Shown: piece after piece, positions 46,008-54,018 of the stretch
Layout of the letters: each line of letters begins with the position of its first letter
Numbering within the stretch: position 1 is the stretch's first letter
Program-made: the position numbers and the translations under genes
Notes under the pieces: model-generated
Databases searched by the model: none
The model's input: only the letters and a program-made list of their open reading frames with translations
What the model was told of the DNA's origin: nothing
Assembly: GCA_026874595.1 (NCBI GenBank)
Contig: JAPPUL010000069.1
Span: 868,001-932,000 of the forward strand
Source of the DNA: Sipunculus nudus
Lineage: Eukaryota; Annelida; Sipuncula; Golfingiida; Sipunculidae
Reading direction: 5' to 3'
DNA: 64,000 bases

Positions 46008-46568
46008 ATGAATATAATATTGTTAGGGGCGCCTGGGTCTGGGAAAGGGACACAAAGTGAATATATAGTAAAGAAGTATAAGCTAGTCCACATATCAACA
46101 GGTGAGATGCTAAGAGAGGAGGTATCAGGCGGTACAGAGTTAGGGAAAGCGGCGAGGGTGTATATGGACAGAGGAGAGTTAGTACCGGACGGAATAATAG
46201 TAGAGATGATAGAGGGCAGGTTAGGGGAGGCTGATTGTGGGGGAGGATTTTTGTTGGATGGATTTCCGAGGACAGAAGTGCAAGCAGATGAGCTTGGCAA
46301 GATGTTGAAGCGAGTAGGGGTTAAATTAGACAAGGTAGTAGAGATACGCGTAGGGGAGGAGGAATTAAAGAGTCGTCTTATGGGGCGAGGTGCGAAGGAG
46401 GGTCGAACAGACGACAATGCAAAGACAATAGAGAATCGGCTTAAGGTGTATAAAGAGCAAACGAAGCCGCTAATAAGCTACTATAGGGGTCTTGGGCTCT
46501 TAGAAGGAGTAGATGGGGAAGGAGAAATAAAAGAGATAATGGAGAGAATAGACAAAGTGCTAAAGTAG
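46008..46568 (+). CDS. adk: Adenylate kinase, short-LID form
   Basis: Interconverts ATP+AMP and 2 ADP. The P-loop is GAPGSGKGTQSEYIVKKY at the N-terminus, the AMP site is HISTGEMLREE and GFPRTEVQADEL, and GRTDDNAKTIENRLKVY is present. At 186 aa it lacks the zinc-binding long LID. It is followed by the 15-bp repeat array and then pyrR, both in the same direction. Confidence 0.95.
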   Translation: MNIILLGAPGSGKGTQSEYIVKKYKLVHISTGEMLREEVSGGTELGKAARVYMDRGELVPDGIIVEMIEGRLGEADCGGGFLLDGFPRTEVQADELGKMLKRVGVKLDKVVEIRVGEEELKSRLMGRGAKEGRTDDNAKTIENRLKVYKEQTKPLISYYRGLGLLEGVDGEGEIKEIMERIDKVLK

Positions 46569-46573
46569 TAAGG

Positions 46574-46732
46574 GTTGAGATTATGGCATTTGGGGCTATG
46601 GCATTTGGGGCTATGGCATTTGGGGCTATGGCATTTGGGGCTATGGCATTTGAGATTATGGTATTTGGGGCTATGGCATTTGAGATTATGGTATTTGGGG
46701 CTATGGCATTTGAGATTATGGCATTTGAGATT
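46574..46732 (+). repeat. 15-bp tandem repeat array between adk and pyrR
   Basis: Ten full units from 46583 (atggcatttggggct and variants with gagatt or ggtatt) plus a 9-bp partial unit before them. The order of variants is structured: four identical units, then gagatt units alternating with ggtatttggggct, then two gagatt units. It lies 43 bases before the pyrR ATG. Short frames running through it on either strand (repeated LWHLG-type codons) are artefacts. Confidence 0.95.
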
Positions 46733-46774
46733 AGGATGTAAGATTTACATAGAACTGGAGGATAGGGAAAAAAG

Positions 46775-47329
46775 ATGGAAGTAGAGCGGGAAGATATTAT
46801 GAATGGAGAAGAGATAGAGCAAGCGCTTATAATGATGTCAGAAAAGATATTAAAAAGAGGAGAGAAAAAAGGGCTTGCTTTTATAGGTATAGTTAGGCGA
46901 GGCGACATATTGGCAAAGCGGTTTATAGGACATATAGGTAAGGAGCTAAGAGGAGCTAAGATAGATTATGGGACAGTAGACATATCGCTTTATAGGGATG
47001 ATTTTATAGAGAGGGGAGGAGATCTTAAGGTAGGGGAGACAAATATATTATTCGACGTATCGGGCAAGCGGATAATCCTAGTAGACGATGTCCTTCAAAC
47101 GGGGCGAACGATACGCGCAGCAATAGATCAGATAATGGATTACGGGCGGCCGAAGAAGATAGAACTTGCAATACTCGTGGATCGGGGGGGGCGGGAGTTA
47201 CCGATATGCCCTAATTACTGTGGTAAGGAGTTATCGTATGTAGGTTTTGAGAAAGTCGAAGTGAAGTTATTAGAGGAAGATGGTGAGGAGGGAGTAATAT
47301 ATATTAAACAAGGGAAAAACCGGATTTGA
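46775..47329 (+). CDS. pyrR: PyrR bifunctional regulator / uracil phosphoribosyltransferase
   Basis: A 184-residue PRTase fold with the PRPP motif [37 protein letters not shown], and [20 protein letters not shown] typical of PyrR. In many bacteria PyrR binds pyr mRNA and causes attenuation; here I find no clear PyrR-binding/antiterminator structure upstream, where the 15-bp repeat array lies. It overlaps pyrB by 4 bp (TTGA). An alternative ATG exists at 46799, but ggaggataggg upstream supports 46775. Confidence 0.93.
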   Translation: MEVEREDIMNGEEIEQALIMMSEKILKRGEKKGLAFIGIVRRGDILAKRFIGHIGKELRGAKIDYGTVDISLYRDDFIERGGDLKVGETNILFDVSGKRIILVDDVLQTGRTIRAAIDQIMDYGRPKKIELAILVDRGGRELPICPNYCGKELSYVGFEKVEVKLLEEDGEEGVIYIKQGKNRI

Positions 47330-48261
47330 AACAAAAGAGAAAAGATTTGCTTGGACTGTATGAGCTTGAGGGAGAAGAGATAGAAGAGATACTAAGACAA
47401 GCAGAAGGGATGAAAAAGATATTCACGCGTCAAGTAAAGAAGGTGCCGTTGCTGCGAGGAAAGATGGTAGTGAATGTATTTTACGAGCCATCGACACGCA
47501 CGCGAACCTCATTTGAGCTAGCAGCAAAAGCCCTTAGTGCAGATGTAATAAACATAAGCGCAACAACAAGCAGTATAGTAAAACAAGAGAGTCTAATAGA
47601 CACAGCAAAGACAGTAGAAGCCTTAAATGCAGATATAATAGTGCTACGCCATAATGCCTCCGGAGCGCCCCATTTTTTATCTAAGAAGACCTCATTATCG
47701 ATAATAAATGGGGGAGATGGAACGCACGAACATCCGACTCAAGCGTTACTGGACCTTTACACAATAAAAGAGAAAAAGGGTAGAATAAAAGGTCTTAAGG
47801 TAGCGTTGGTAGGAGACATAACTCACAGCCGAGTTTCACGTTCAAATATAATAGGTTTAAATAAGTTAGGAGCAGAGGTAAGGGTGGTGGGTCCCTCGAC
47901 ATTGATACCGAGGAAGATAGAAGATTTAGGGTGCAAAGTATATAACGATTTAAAAACGGGTCTTAATGGAGTTGATGTAGTATATTGTCTTAGGATACAA
48001 TTTGAGAGGCAGCAGGAGAGACTATTCCCGTCGTTAGAAGATTACGTAAGACAATACACGGTAAATGAGCTTAATATAAGATATGCAAAAGATGGAGCCT
48101 TAGTAATGCATCCAGGTCCTATAAACCGGGGGATAGAGTTGTCTTATGAAGTAGCCTACAGTGCAAATTCTACGATAGAAGAACAAGTAACAAATGGGGT
48201 AGCAGTACGGATGTCGGTATTTTCGTTACTTTTGGGGGGTCGACATGGGTCTAGTAATTAG
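47326..48261 (+). CDS. pyrB: Aspartate carbamoyltransferase catalytic subunit
   Basis: Joins carbamoyl phosphate and aspartate in pyrimidine synthesis. The 311 residues include the carbamoyl-phosphate loop FYEPSTRTRTSFELA, SSIVKQESLIDT with the catalytic Lys of the 80s loop, GDGTHEHPTQALLDLYTI, VALVGDITHSRVSRSN, and HPGPINRGIELS. All active-site motifs are present. It starts at a TTG overlapping the pyrR stop and itself overlaps the next gene by 17 bp. The neighbour is a degenerate dihydroorotase, which in Pseudomonas is needed for assembly of this type of ATCase. Confidence 0.95.
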   Translation: MKQKRKDLLGLYELEGEEIEEILRQAEGMKKIFTRQVKKVPLLRGKMVVNVFYEPSTRTRTSFELAAKALSADVINISATTSSIVKQESLIDTAKTVEALNADIIVLRHNASGAPHFLSKKTSLSIINGGDGTHEHPTQALLDLYTIKEKKGRIKGLKVALVGDITHSRVSRSNIIGLNKLGAEVRVVGPSTLIPRKIEDLGCKVYNDLKTGLNGVDVVYCLRIQFERQQERLFPSLEDYVRQYTVNELNIRYAKDGALVMHPGPINRGIELSYEVAYSANSTIEEQVTNGVAVRMSVFSLLLGGRHGSSN

Positions 48262-49555
48262 GGGAGGATTAGTTATAAGCCCGACAAATGGACTTGCGGA
48301 GAAATTAGACATAGAGGTAAGTGGAGGCAGGATATTGCGAATGCAAAAGGGTCTTGGCAAGGTAGAGGGGGTGGATGAGATAGATGCAGGAGGTAAGATA
48401 GTAAGTCCCGGATTAATAGATATGAATATGATATTACGAGAGCCTGGTCGAGAAGATATAGGGACAATAAAGACGGGAATGGAGAGTGCAGCAGCAGGAG
48501 GGTATACCGGGATAGCGTGCATGCCGCATACAAGTCCAGTAATAGACAATAAGCTGGGTGTAAAATATGTGCTTAGTCGAGCAAAAGAGATATCGCTTGT
48601 AAAAGTCTTTCCAATAGGAGGACTTACAAAGGGACTTTTAGGAGAGGAGTTAAACGATATATACGGGCTTTTTCAAGCGGGAGTATATGGGCTTACAGAC
48701 ATGACGATTATGGATGCAAATATAATGCGAAAAGGCTTTGAATATTGTAAAATGTATGATTTACCGATATTAAGCTATTGTGAGAATATGGAATTATCAA
48801 AGGACGGTTGTGTGAATGAGGGATATGTATCAACCTTGCTTGGATTTAGAGGGATCCCTAACATAGCAGAATATATGCAAGTGATGAGAGATATAATGCT
48901 TTGCGAATTCACAAACTCAAGACTTCATATAAAGACAATATCAACAAAGGAGTCGGTTGAGCATATAAGATATGGTAAATGTAGGGGTTTGAAGTTGACA
49001 TGCGAAGTAATGCCCTATCACTTAACTTTGACGGAAGAGAATTTAATTAATTCAAATTATGATACAAATTTAAAGATATCGCCACCTTTAAGGACCCATG
49101 AAGATAAAAAGGCACTAATAAAGGGTTTGAAGGAGGATGTAATAGATGTAATAGTAAGCGGACATATACCATGGCTTTCGAATGAGAAAGACACAGAATT
49201 TATAAATGCGCCTTATGGAGTAATAGGTCTTGAGACGACCTTACCGTTAATCTATACACATCTTGTATGCAAGAAAGAAATTAGCTTAAGCCAAATGGTC
49301 CGTAAATTGAGTAGTAATCCTGCTAAAGTGTTAAAAGTTGAGGGGGGGGAATTAAGAAAGGGTGGCAAAGCAGATATAACGATTATAGATCCCAACTTGG
49401 AGATTGTAATAGGAGATGATTTTTTTCATTCGATAAGTAAAAACTCACCATATATAGGTAAGAAGCTAAAAGGCTTTGCAACACACACAATAGTAGAAGG
49501 GCAGATAGTATACGAGCGGGCTACAAACACATTTTACAAACGTATTATGGCTTAA
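48245..49555 (+). CDS. pyrC': Dihydroorotase-like protein lacking metal and catalytic residues (PyrC'/PyrX type)
   Basis: 436 residues, with overall DHOase sequence (SPGLIDM, LREPGREDI, AAAGGYTGIACMPHT, APYGVIGLETTLPLI). The active site is gone: the D-x-H-x-H ligands read DMNMI, the 'HcEd' His is Tyr (SYCENMEL), and the second His of the H-x-x-H-x-S-T motif is Thr (HIKTIST). 'TDHAPH' reads SGHIPW, so the catalytic Asp is Gly. It is not a frameshifted relic: the frame is full length and embedded in pyrRBC'. By analogy with Pseudomonas PyrC' it should be a non-catalytic partner of PyrB. An active dihydroorotase must be elsewhere. The RBS is a G-run inside the pyrB 3' end. Confidence 0.9.
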   Translation: MGLVIRGGLVISPTNGLAEKLDIEVSGGRILRMQKGLGKVEGVDEIDAGGKIVSPGLIDMNMILREPGREDIGTIKTGMESAAAGGYTGIACMPHTSPVIDNKLGVKYVLSRAKEISLVKVFPIGGLTKGLLGEELNDIYGLFQAGVYGLTDMTIMDANIMRKGFEYCKMYDLPILSYCENMELSKDGCVNEGYVSTLLGFRGIPNIAEYMQVMRDIMLCEFTNSRLHIKTISTKESVEHIRYGKCRGLKLTCEVMPYHLTLTEENLINSNYDTNLKISPPLRTHEDKKALIKGLKEDVIDVIVSGHIPWLSNEKDTEFINAPYGVIGLETTLPLIYTHLVCKKEISLSQMVRKLSSNPAKVLKVEGGELRKGGKADITIIDPNLEIVIGDDFFHSISKNSPYIGKKLKGFATHTIVEGQIVYERATNTFYKRIMA

Positions 49556-49584
49556 CGATATAGAATATAGGCAAAGGAGTATCT

Positions 49585-50442
49585 TTAAAAGATAGTATTT
49601 TCGATTATAAGAGCAGAAAACAAAGTGAAAAGGTAGATGAGAGAGTAAAGGAAGAGATTCTTCTGTAGGCTTCTGGACATATCTTTTAAGACATTGTACG
49701 ATTTTAAAATTAAAATAGTGTTTAAGATAAGAGATACGATTATATAAAATACTCCTTGTGTAATTGCAAATGCTAGGGTGAATATGACAAGGATTATGGT
49801 ATATATGAAAATAATTTTAAGAGTATCGTGTTGATTTTTTATTACAGGCAACATAGGCAGACCTGATATTTTGTAATCTTCTTTAAAATAAAGCGCAAGT
49901 ATCCAAAAGTGGGGAGGAGTCCAAAGAAAAATTATAAAGAACAAAGCCCATGGGACAATATCCATTACATCTCCTCTAACAGCAGCCCAAACGATTACAG
50001 GTGGCATAGAACCTGCAATCCCGCCTATGACTATATTCTGAGGGGTATTAGGCTTTAGATACAAGGTATAGAAGAGGCTATAAAATAGTATGGTAGCAAG
50101 AGACAGAAAAGCGCTTAGCAAATTGAAAACATAACCAAAGATAAAAACACCAATTAAACCTATAGAAATAGAAAAAGCTAGCGCCGAACTGGGGGTTATA
50201 ATGCCCATAGGTAGGGGACGTCGTTTATTAGTTCTTGACATTTTAGCATCAATATGACGTTCAAAGTATTGATTTAAAGCGTTTGCACAGCCTCCCGTTA
50301 GGTAAAGAGCAAATAGTATTAAAACAGAGAGTAAAAGATTATTTTTTAAAAACTCCCCCTCTACAAATAACGCAGTAAGTCCACTAAATACTATAAGCAG
50401 CATAATACGTGGCTTTGTAAGCTCAATATAATGTGCGATCAT
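49585..50442 (-). CDS. cyoE: Protohaem IX farnesyltransferase (haem O synthase)
   Basis: A 285-residue UbiA-family membrane prenyltransferase. LTKPRIMLLIVFSGLTALFV occurs in TM1. The first Asp-rich motif region reads NALNQYFERHIDAKMSRTNK with RRPLP following, and TPPHFWILALYFKEDYKISG carries the second. It makes haem O for haem-copper oxidases from haem B and farnesyl diphosphate. The oxidase genes are not in the window. The 5' part of this gene is duplicated just upstream (50639-50775). Farnesyl diphosphate could come from the polyprenyl synthase 2.5 kb away. Confidence 0.93.
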   Translation of the reverse strand: MIAHYIELTKPRIMLLIVFSGLTALFVEGEFLKNNLLLSVLILFALYLTGGCANALNQYFERHIDAKMSRTNKRRPLPMGIITPSSALAFSISIGLIGVFIFGYVFNLLSAFLSLATILFYSLFYTLYLKPNTPQNIVIGGIAGSMPPVIVWAAVRGDVMDIVPWALFFIIFLWTPPHFWILALYFKEDYKISGLPMLPVIKNQHDTLKIIFIYTIILVIFTLAFAITQGVFYIIVSLILNTILILKSYNVLKDMSRSLQKNLFLYSLIYLFTLFSALIIENTIF

Positions 50443-50963
50443 AACTTTTTTGATAAGTCCTTTATAAATAGCTCTTTATAAAAAAAAAAGCTAACGAATC
50501 AAATAACAAAGACAAATAACGAATACAAATAACAAAGACAAACCAAAGACAAACCAAGATTAAGCATAATTTATTTATCTAAATATTTCTGTTTCTTTTT
50601 GTATGAGCTTCTTAGTTAATGTAATTATCCCATAAACTAGTATTAAAATAGAGAGTATAGAGAGTAAAAGATTATTTTTTAAAAACTCCCCCTCTACAAA
50701 TAACGCAGTAAGTCCACTAAATACTATAAGCAGCATAATACGTGGCTTTGTAAGCTCAATATAATGTGTGATCATAACTTTTTTGATAAGTCCTTTATAA
50801 ATAGCTCTTTATAAAAAAAAAAGCTAACGAATCAAATAACAAAGACAAATAACGAATACAAATAACAAAGACAACCCAAAGACAAACCAAGATTAAGCAT
50901 AATTTATTTATCTAAATATTTCTGTTTCTTTTTTTATTAGTTTCTTAGTCAGTTCAACTATCC
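50314..50963. repeat. Imperfect tandem duplication spanning cyoE 5' end and dxs 3' end
   Basis: Copy A (50314-50630) and copy B (50639-50963) align with a 333-bp offset over most of their length and differ at scattered positions. Each copy contains the cyoE start region, the 130-bp A-rich spacer and the dxs stop region. Copy A supplies the real cyoE start; copy B supplies the real dxs end. The interior junction joins truncated pieces of both. This covers the only stretch above 300 bases (50443-50907) without an intact gene. Confidence 0.92.
50575..50775 (-). pseudogene. Chimeric remnant: cyoE N-terminus fused to dxs C-terminus
   Basis: A 66-codon open frame starts with the first ~40 codons of cyoE (MITHYIELTKPRIMLL onward) and ends with a copy of the last dxs codons (LTKKLIQKETEIFR). 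It arises from the tandem duplication and still has the cyoE upstream sequence, so it may be transcribed and translated into one TM segment plus a soluble tail. A function is unlikely. Confidence 0.8.
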
Positions 50964-52875
50964 CTTCAACATCCAAATTAAGCTCCTTTAGAATCTGTTG
51001 TCTTTTTCCATGTGGTACAAACTTATCCGGTACCCCATGTATATATAGATTAAATGATGCTTTACTAATTTTATTTGCTTCCTCTAAAAAACATGACCCA
51101 AACCCGCCAATAATACTATGATCTTCAACTGTAATAATATATGAATTGTGTTCAAGAGCGTAACTTACAAGTTTAGTATCTATGGGCTTTGCAAAGCGTG
51201 GGTTTATTACAGTTGCATTTATATTCATATCAGCAAGAATATCAGCCGCTAAAAGGCATACTAAAGACATAGGACCATACCCAACAAGTACAATATCACA
51301 ACCATGTCTTAAAACCTCGCCTTTCCCAAACTCTATCTCATCTGCAGTGCTTTGGTTATAATCTTTTGGTGCTATGGTCTTATCTCGAGGAAATCTTATG
51401 CTTGTTGGATATTTATTTAAGCGTAATGTATATTCAAGCATAGCCTTAAGTTCAAGTCCGTCCTTTGGTGACATTAATACCATATTAGGCATGCACCGCA
51501 AAAAACTAATGTCAAATACCCCAGCATGTGTTGCCCCATCCTCACCTACAACTCCTGCCCTGTCTGTTGCAAGTAATACAGGACGTGCATTTAAGCATAC
51601 CTCTTGAAAGATTTGGTCATATGCCCTTTGCGTGAATGTCGAATATATTGCACATACAGGCTTAAGGCCAGCTGAACTTTGTCCGGCGGCAAGTCCGAGT
51701 GCATGTTGTTCGCATATTGCAACATCAAAAAAACGGTCTGGATAATGTTCCTTAAACTTAGAAAGCCCTGTACCTCCTGGCATTGCTGCTGTTATTCCTA
51801 TAACTTTTAAATCTTTTTTGGCAATCGCAACTAAACTATCTGCAAAAACATTTGTAAATGCTACCTTCTCTATGCTCTCCTCTACACTTTGCTTTATGCT
51901 TTTGTTTTGTTCAATTTCTTTTTTGGTAGTTTCTAACTTATTTTCTTTTACTGCTTCTTTTACTTGAGGAGGGGCTATGCCATGAAACTTCTCCGGATTG
52001 TTCATTGCATCTTTATGTCCATTGCCTTTGTTTGTTATTATATGTAAGAGTACAGGCTTTTTAAAATTCTTTACTAATTTCAAGCTATCAATTAATAAAG
52101 ATATATCATGTCCATCAAACGGTCCAAAATATTCAAAGTCAAGAGCCGTGAAAAAACGTCCATCTACTCCTACCTGGCGTTTTATTGCGGTTGCCAAGTT
52201 ATCCAAGGCCTCCTTAACGGATTCTCCAAGCTTGGGAATCTTTGTTACCAAAGACTTTATTTCCTCTCGCGCCTCTTGATAACAGTTTGATAATCTTATT
52301 TTATTTAAATATTTGGCAAAGGAGCCCGTTGATTGCGATATTGACATCCCATTGTCATTTAATATAACTATTAGATTTTCGTTTAGATGTCCTGCATGAT
52401 TTAATGCTTCGAAGGACATACCTGCACTTAAAGCTGCATCTCCTACTAAAGCTATTGTCTTTCCTCCCATACTACTAAGTCTTTTGCCTGACGCTATCCC
52501 AAGACTTAAGGATAGGGCGGTCCCTGCATGCCCCAATAAAAAAGTGTCTGCTTTGTTTTCTTTAGGATCTGTAAAACCACAAAGTCCATGTCTTTGTCTT
52601 AGCGTATGGAAAATATCTTTTCGCCCTGTTAATATTTTGTGAGGATAGCTTTGGTGACTTACATCAAATACAATTTTATCATCTGCAAAAAAGTCAAATA
52701 CATAATGCAGCGCAATGCTAATTTCAATTACACCTAAGTTTGAAGACAAATGTCCGCCTACTCTAAATACTACATCCTCTATAAAATCACGAATCTCTAT
52801 ACTAAGTAATTCAAGTTCCTGAGTAGATAGCTTTTTAACATCATCTGGTCCTTTTATTTTCTCTAAATAACTCAT
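50908..52875 (-). CDS. dxs: 1-deoxy-D-xylulose-5-phosphate synthase
   Basis: The first enzyme of the MEP isoprenoid route, thiamine-diphosphate dependent. 655 residues: GGHLSSNLGVIEISIALHYV, HQSYPHKILTGR, the ThDP motif GDAALSAGMSFEALNHAG with its Asn region, EYFGPFDGHD, AICEQHALGLAAG, and DRAGVVGEDGATHAGVFD. A Lys/Glu/Gln-rich linker of about 35 residues (~305-345) separates the two main domains and looks longer than usual. The gene lies 70 bp downstream of the polyprenyl synthase. Its last codons are duplicated downstream (see 50314-50963). Confidence 0.96.
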   Translation of the reverse strand: MSYLEKIKGPDDVKKLSTQELELLSIEIRDFIEDVVFRVGGHLSSNLGVIEISIALHYVFDFFADDKIVFDVSHQSYPHKILTGRKDIFHTLRQRHGLCGFTDPKENKADTFLLGHAGTALSLSLGIASGKRLSSMGGKTIALVGDAALSAGMSFEALNHAGHLNENLIVILNDNGMSISQSTGSFAKYLNKIRLSNCYQEAREEIKSLVTKIPKLGESVKEALDNLATAIKRQVGVDGRFFTALDFEYFGPFDGHDISLLIDSLKLVKNFKKPVLLHIITNKGNGHKDAMNNPEKFHGIAPPQVKEAVKENKLETTKKEIEQNKSIKQSVEESIEKVAFTNVFADSLVAIAKKDLKVIGITAAMPGGTGLSKFKEHYPDRFFDVAICEQHALGLAAGQSSAGLKPVCAIYSTFTQRAYDQIFQEVCLNARPVLLATDRAGVVGEDGATHAGVFDISFLRCMPNMVLMSPKDGLELKAMLEYTLRLNKYPTSIRFPRDKTIAPKDYNQSTADEIEFGKGEVLRHGCDIVLVGYGPMSLVCLLAADILADMNINATVINPRFAKPIDTKLVSYALEHNSYIITVEDHSIIGGFGSCFLEEANKISKASFNLYIHGVPDKFVPHGKRQQILKELNLDVEGIVELTKKLIKKETEIFR

Positions 52876-52945
52876 CTTTTCTTAAATCCTTATTCTTAAA
52901 TCCTTATAAATTTTCCCTACCGCCTCTCCTTAAGTAGGACTCAGG

Positions 52946-53827
52946 TTAACTTTTCCTCAAAAACATTATATCAAGCATATCTTTTAACTCTTCATTATTC
53001 TTATAACTTCCTATTAAATCTTTGCTCTGTTCAAATAGCTTGCCAGCACGTGCTTTTGATTCTTCAAGCCCATAATAGGCGGGATAGGTAAGCTTGTTCA
53101 TAGCCGCATCCTTACCTTCACGCTTGCCAAGTTCTTTTAAATTCCCCTCTACATCAAGTATGTCATCCACTATCTGAAACCCAAGTCCTATCTTATCTCC
53201 CAAAAGCCCAAGCCTTTTTATATCTTCCTCATCACCACCACCGCATAAGGCTCCTACTAAAACTGAAGCTCGTATTAATGCTCCCGTCTTCTTCTTATGG
53301 ATATATTCAAGCCGTATCTCAAGATCTGACATCTTCTCATTCTCATCTTTATGAATGTTTGTTTTGCCTTCCTTTGCCTTTGCATCCGTCATCAAAACAT
53401 CTTGAACCTGGCCCCCTACCATGCCGTCTACTCCACATGCCTTGCTCACTTCTCGTATCAATTTCAATATTTGCTCACTTCCTTGTCCCCCTCGTGTTAA
53501 CCAATCAAAAGCAAGGGTCAAAAGCCCATCCCCTGCAAGTAGGGCCACCGCTTCGCCATAACGCTTATGGCAACTCTCTTTCCCTCGTCTGTAATCATCA
53601 TTATCTATTGCTGGCAGGTCATCGTGTATTAATGAATACGTATGTATTAGCTCTAGCGCACATGCAGGATAGTATATACCAGATTCATCACCACAGAGCA
53701 TCTTCTTTACCAATATACTTAATATTGCTCGTATCCTTTTGCCCCCTGCAAACACGCTGTAACGTATCGCATCTAGTAACTCTTTGTTATATCCTTCCGC
53801 ACTCGGCAAAGGTAAATGCTTATTCAA
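52946..53827 (-). CDS. ispA: Polyprenyl (farnesyl-type) diphosphate synthase, 5' end disturbed by an A9 tract
   Basis: Short-chain prenyltransferase with FARM SLIHDDLPAIDNDDYRRGK, GGKRIRAILS, AGDGLLTLAFDW, KKTGALIRASVLVGAL and SARM GFQIVDDILDVEGN. As an open frame it starts at TTG 53827, which has no Shine-Dalgarno and truncates the expected N-terminal helix. In the same frame, just upstream, codons read KKKEIDFFL before NKHLP, as the family expects. The only ATG with a good RBS (agagg, six bases upstream) is at 53874, and it runs out of frame across nine A residues (T9 at 53843-53851). One extra A would join them. This could be slippage, a recent mutation or a sequencing error. Confidence 0.87.
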   Translation of the reverse strand: MNKHLPLPSAEGYNKELLDAIRYSVFAGGKRIRAILSILVKKMLCGDESGIYYPACALELIHTYSLIHDDLPAIDNDDYRRGKESCHKRYGEAVALLAGDGLLTLAFDWLTRGGQGSEQILKLIREVSKACGVDGMVGGQVQDVLMTDAKAKEGKTNIHKDENEKMSDLEIRLEYIHKKKTGALIRASVLVGALCGGGDEEDIKRLGLLGDKIGLGFQIVDDILDVEGNLKELGKREGKDAAMNKLTYPAYYGLEESKARAGKLFEQSKDLIGSYKNNEELKDMLDIMFLRKS

Positions 53828-54018
53828 AAAGAAATCTATCTCTTTTTTTTTACCTCTAATAACTCCTTATTCATCTATAGCCTCTATAAAAATCCTATGT
53901 GAAAATACTCTTTAATAATCTCTCATACTAGCATCAGTCTTCCATAATGACCCCACATTAAAAGATAATAATTTTTATCTCCGTTTCCTTTTATATTTCT
54001 TTTATGTCTTTATCTTTT

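Noticed and set aside
46441-46908. Open frames on both strands across the 15-bp repeat (repeated LWHLG or AIAPN codons)
   Set aside because: They are produced by the 15-bp periodicity, overlap adk or pyrR and have no family resemblance or RBS.
49577-49602. Terminator after pyrC'
   Set aside because: The stem (tatctt/aagata) is only 6 bp with a 3-nt loop and overlaps the cyoE 3' end; too weak to call.
50890-50930. A dif-like site (gcataa ... tctaaat) near the skew flip
   Set aside because: Only about 7 of 11 bases match in each arm and the central spacer is 4 rather than 6 bases. The sequence is explained as the dxs stop region and occurs twice because of the duplication.
53278-53859. Long plus-strand open frame over the prenyl synthase
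   Set aside because: It is an antisense shadow of a gene with clear FARM and SARM motifs and has a Ser/Leu/His-rich composition with no family match. The same applies to long antisense frames over acs, pyrC' and the RND gene.
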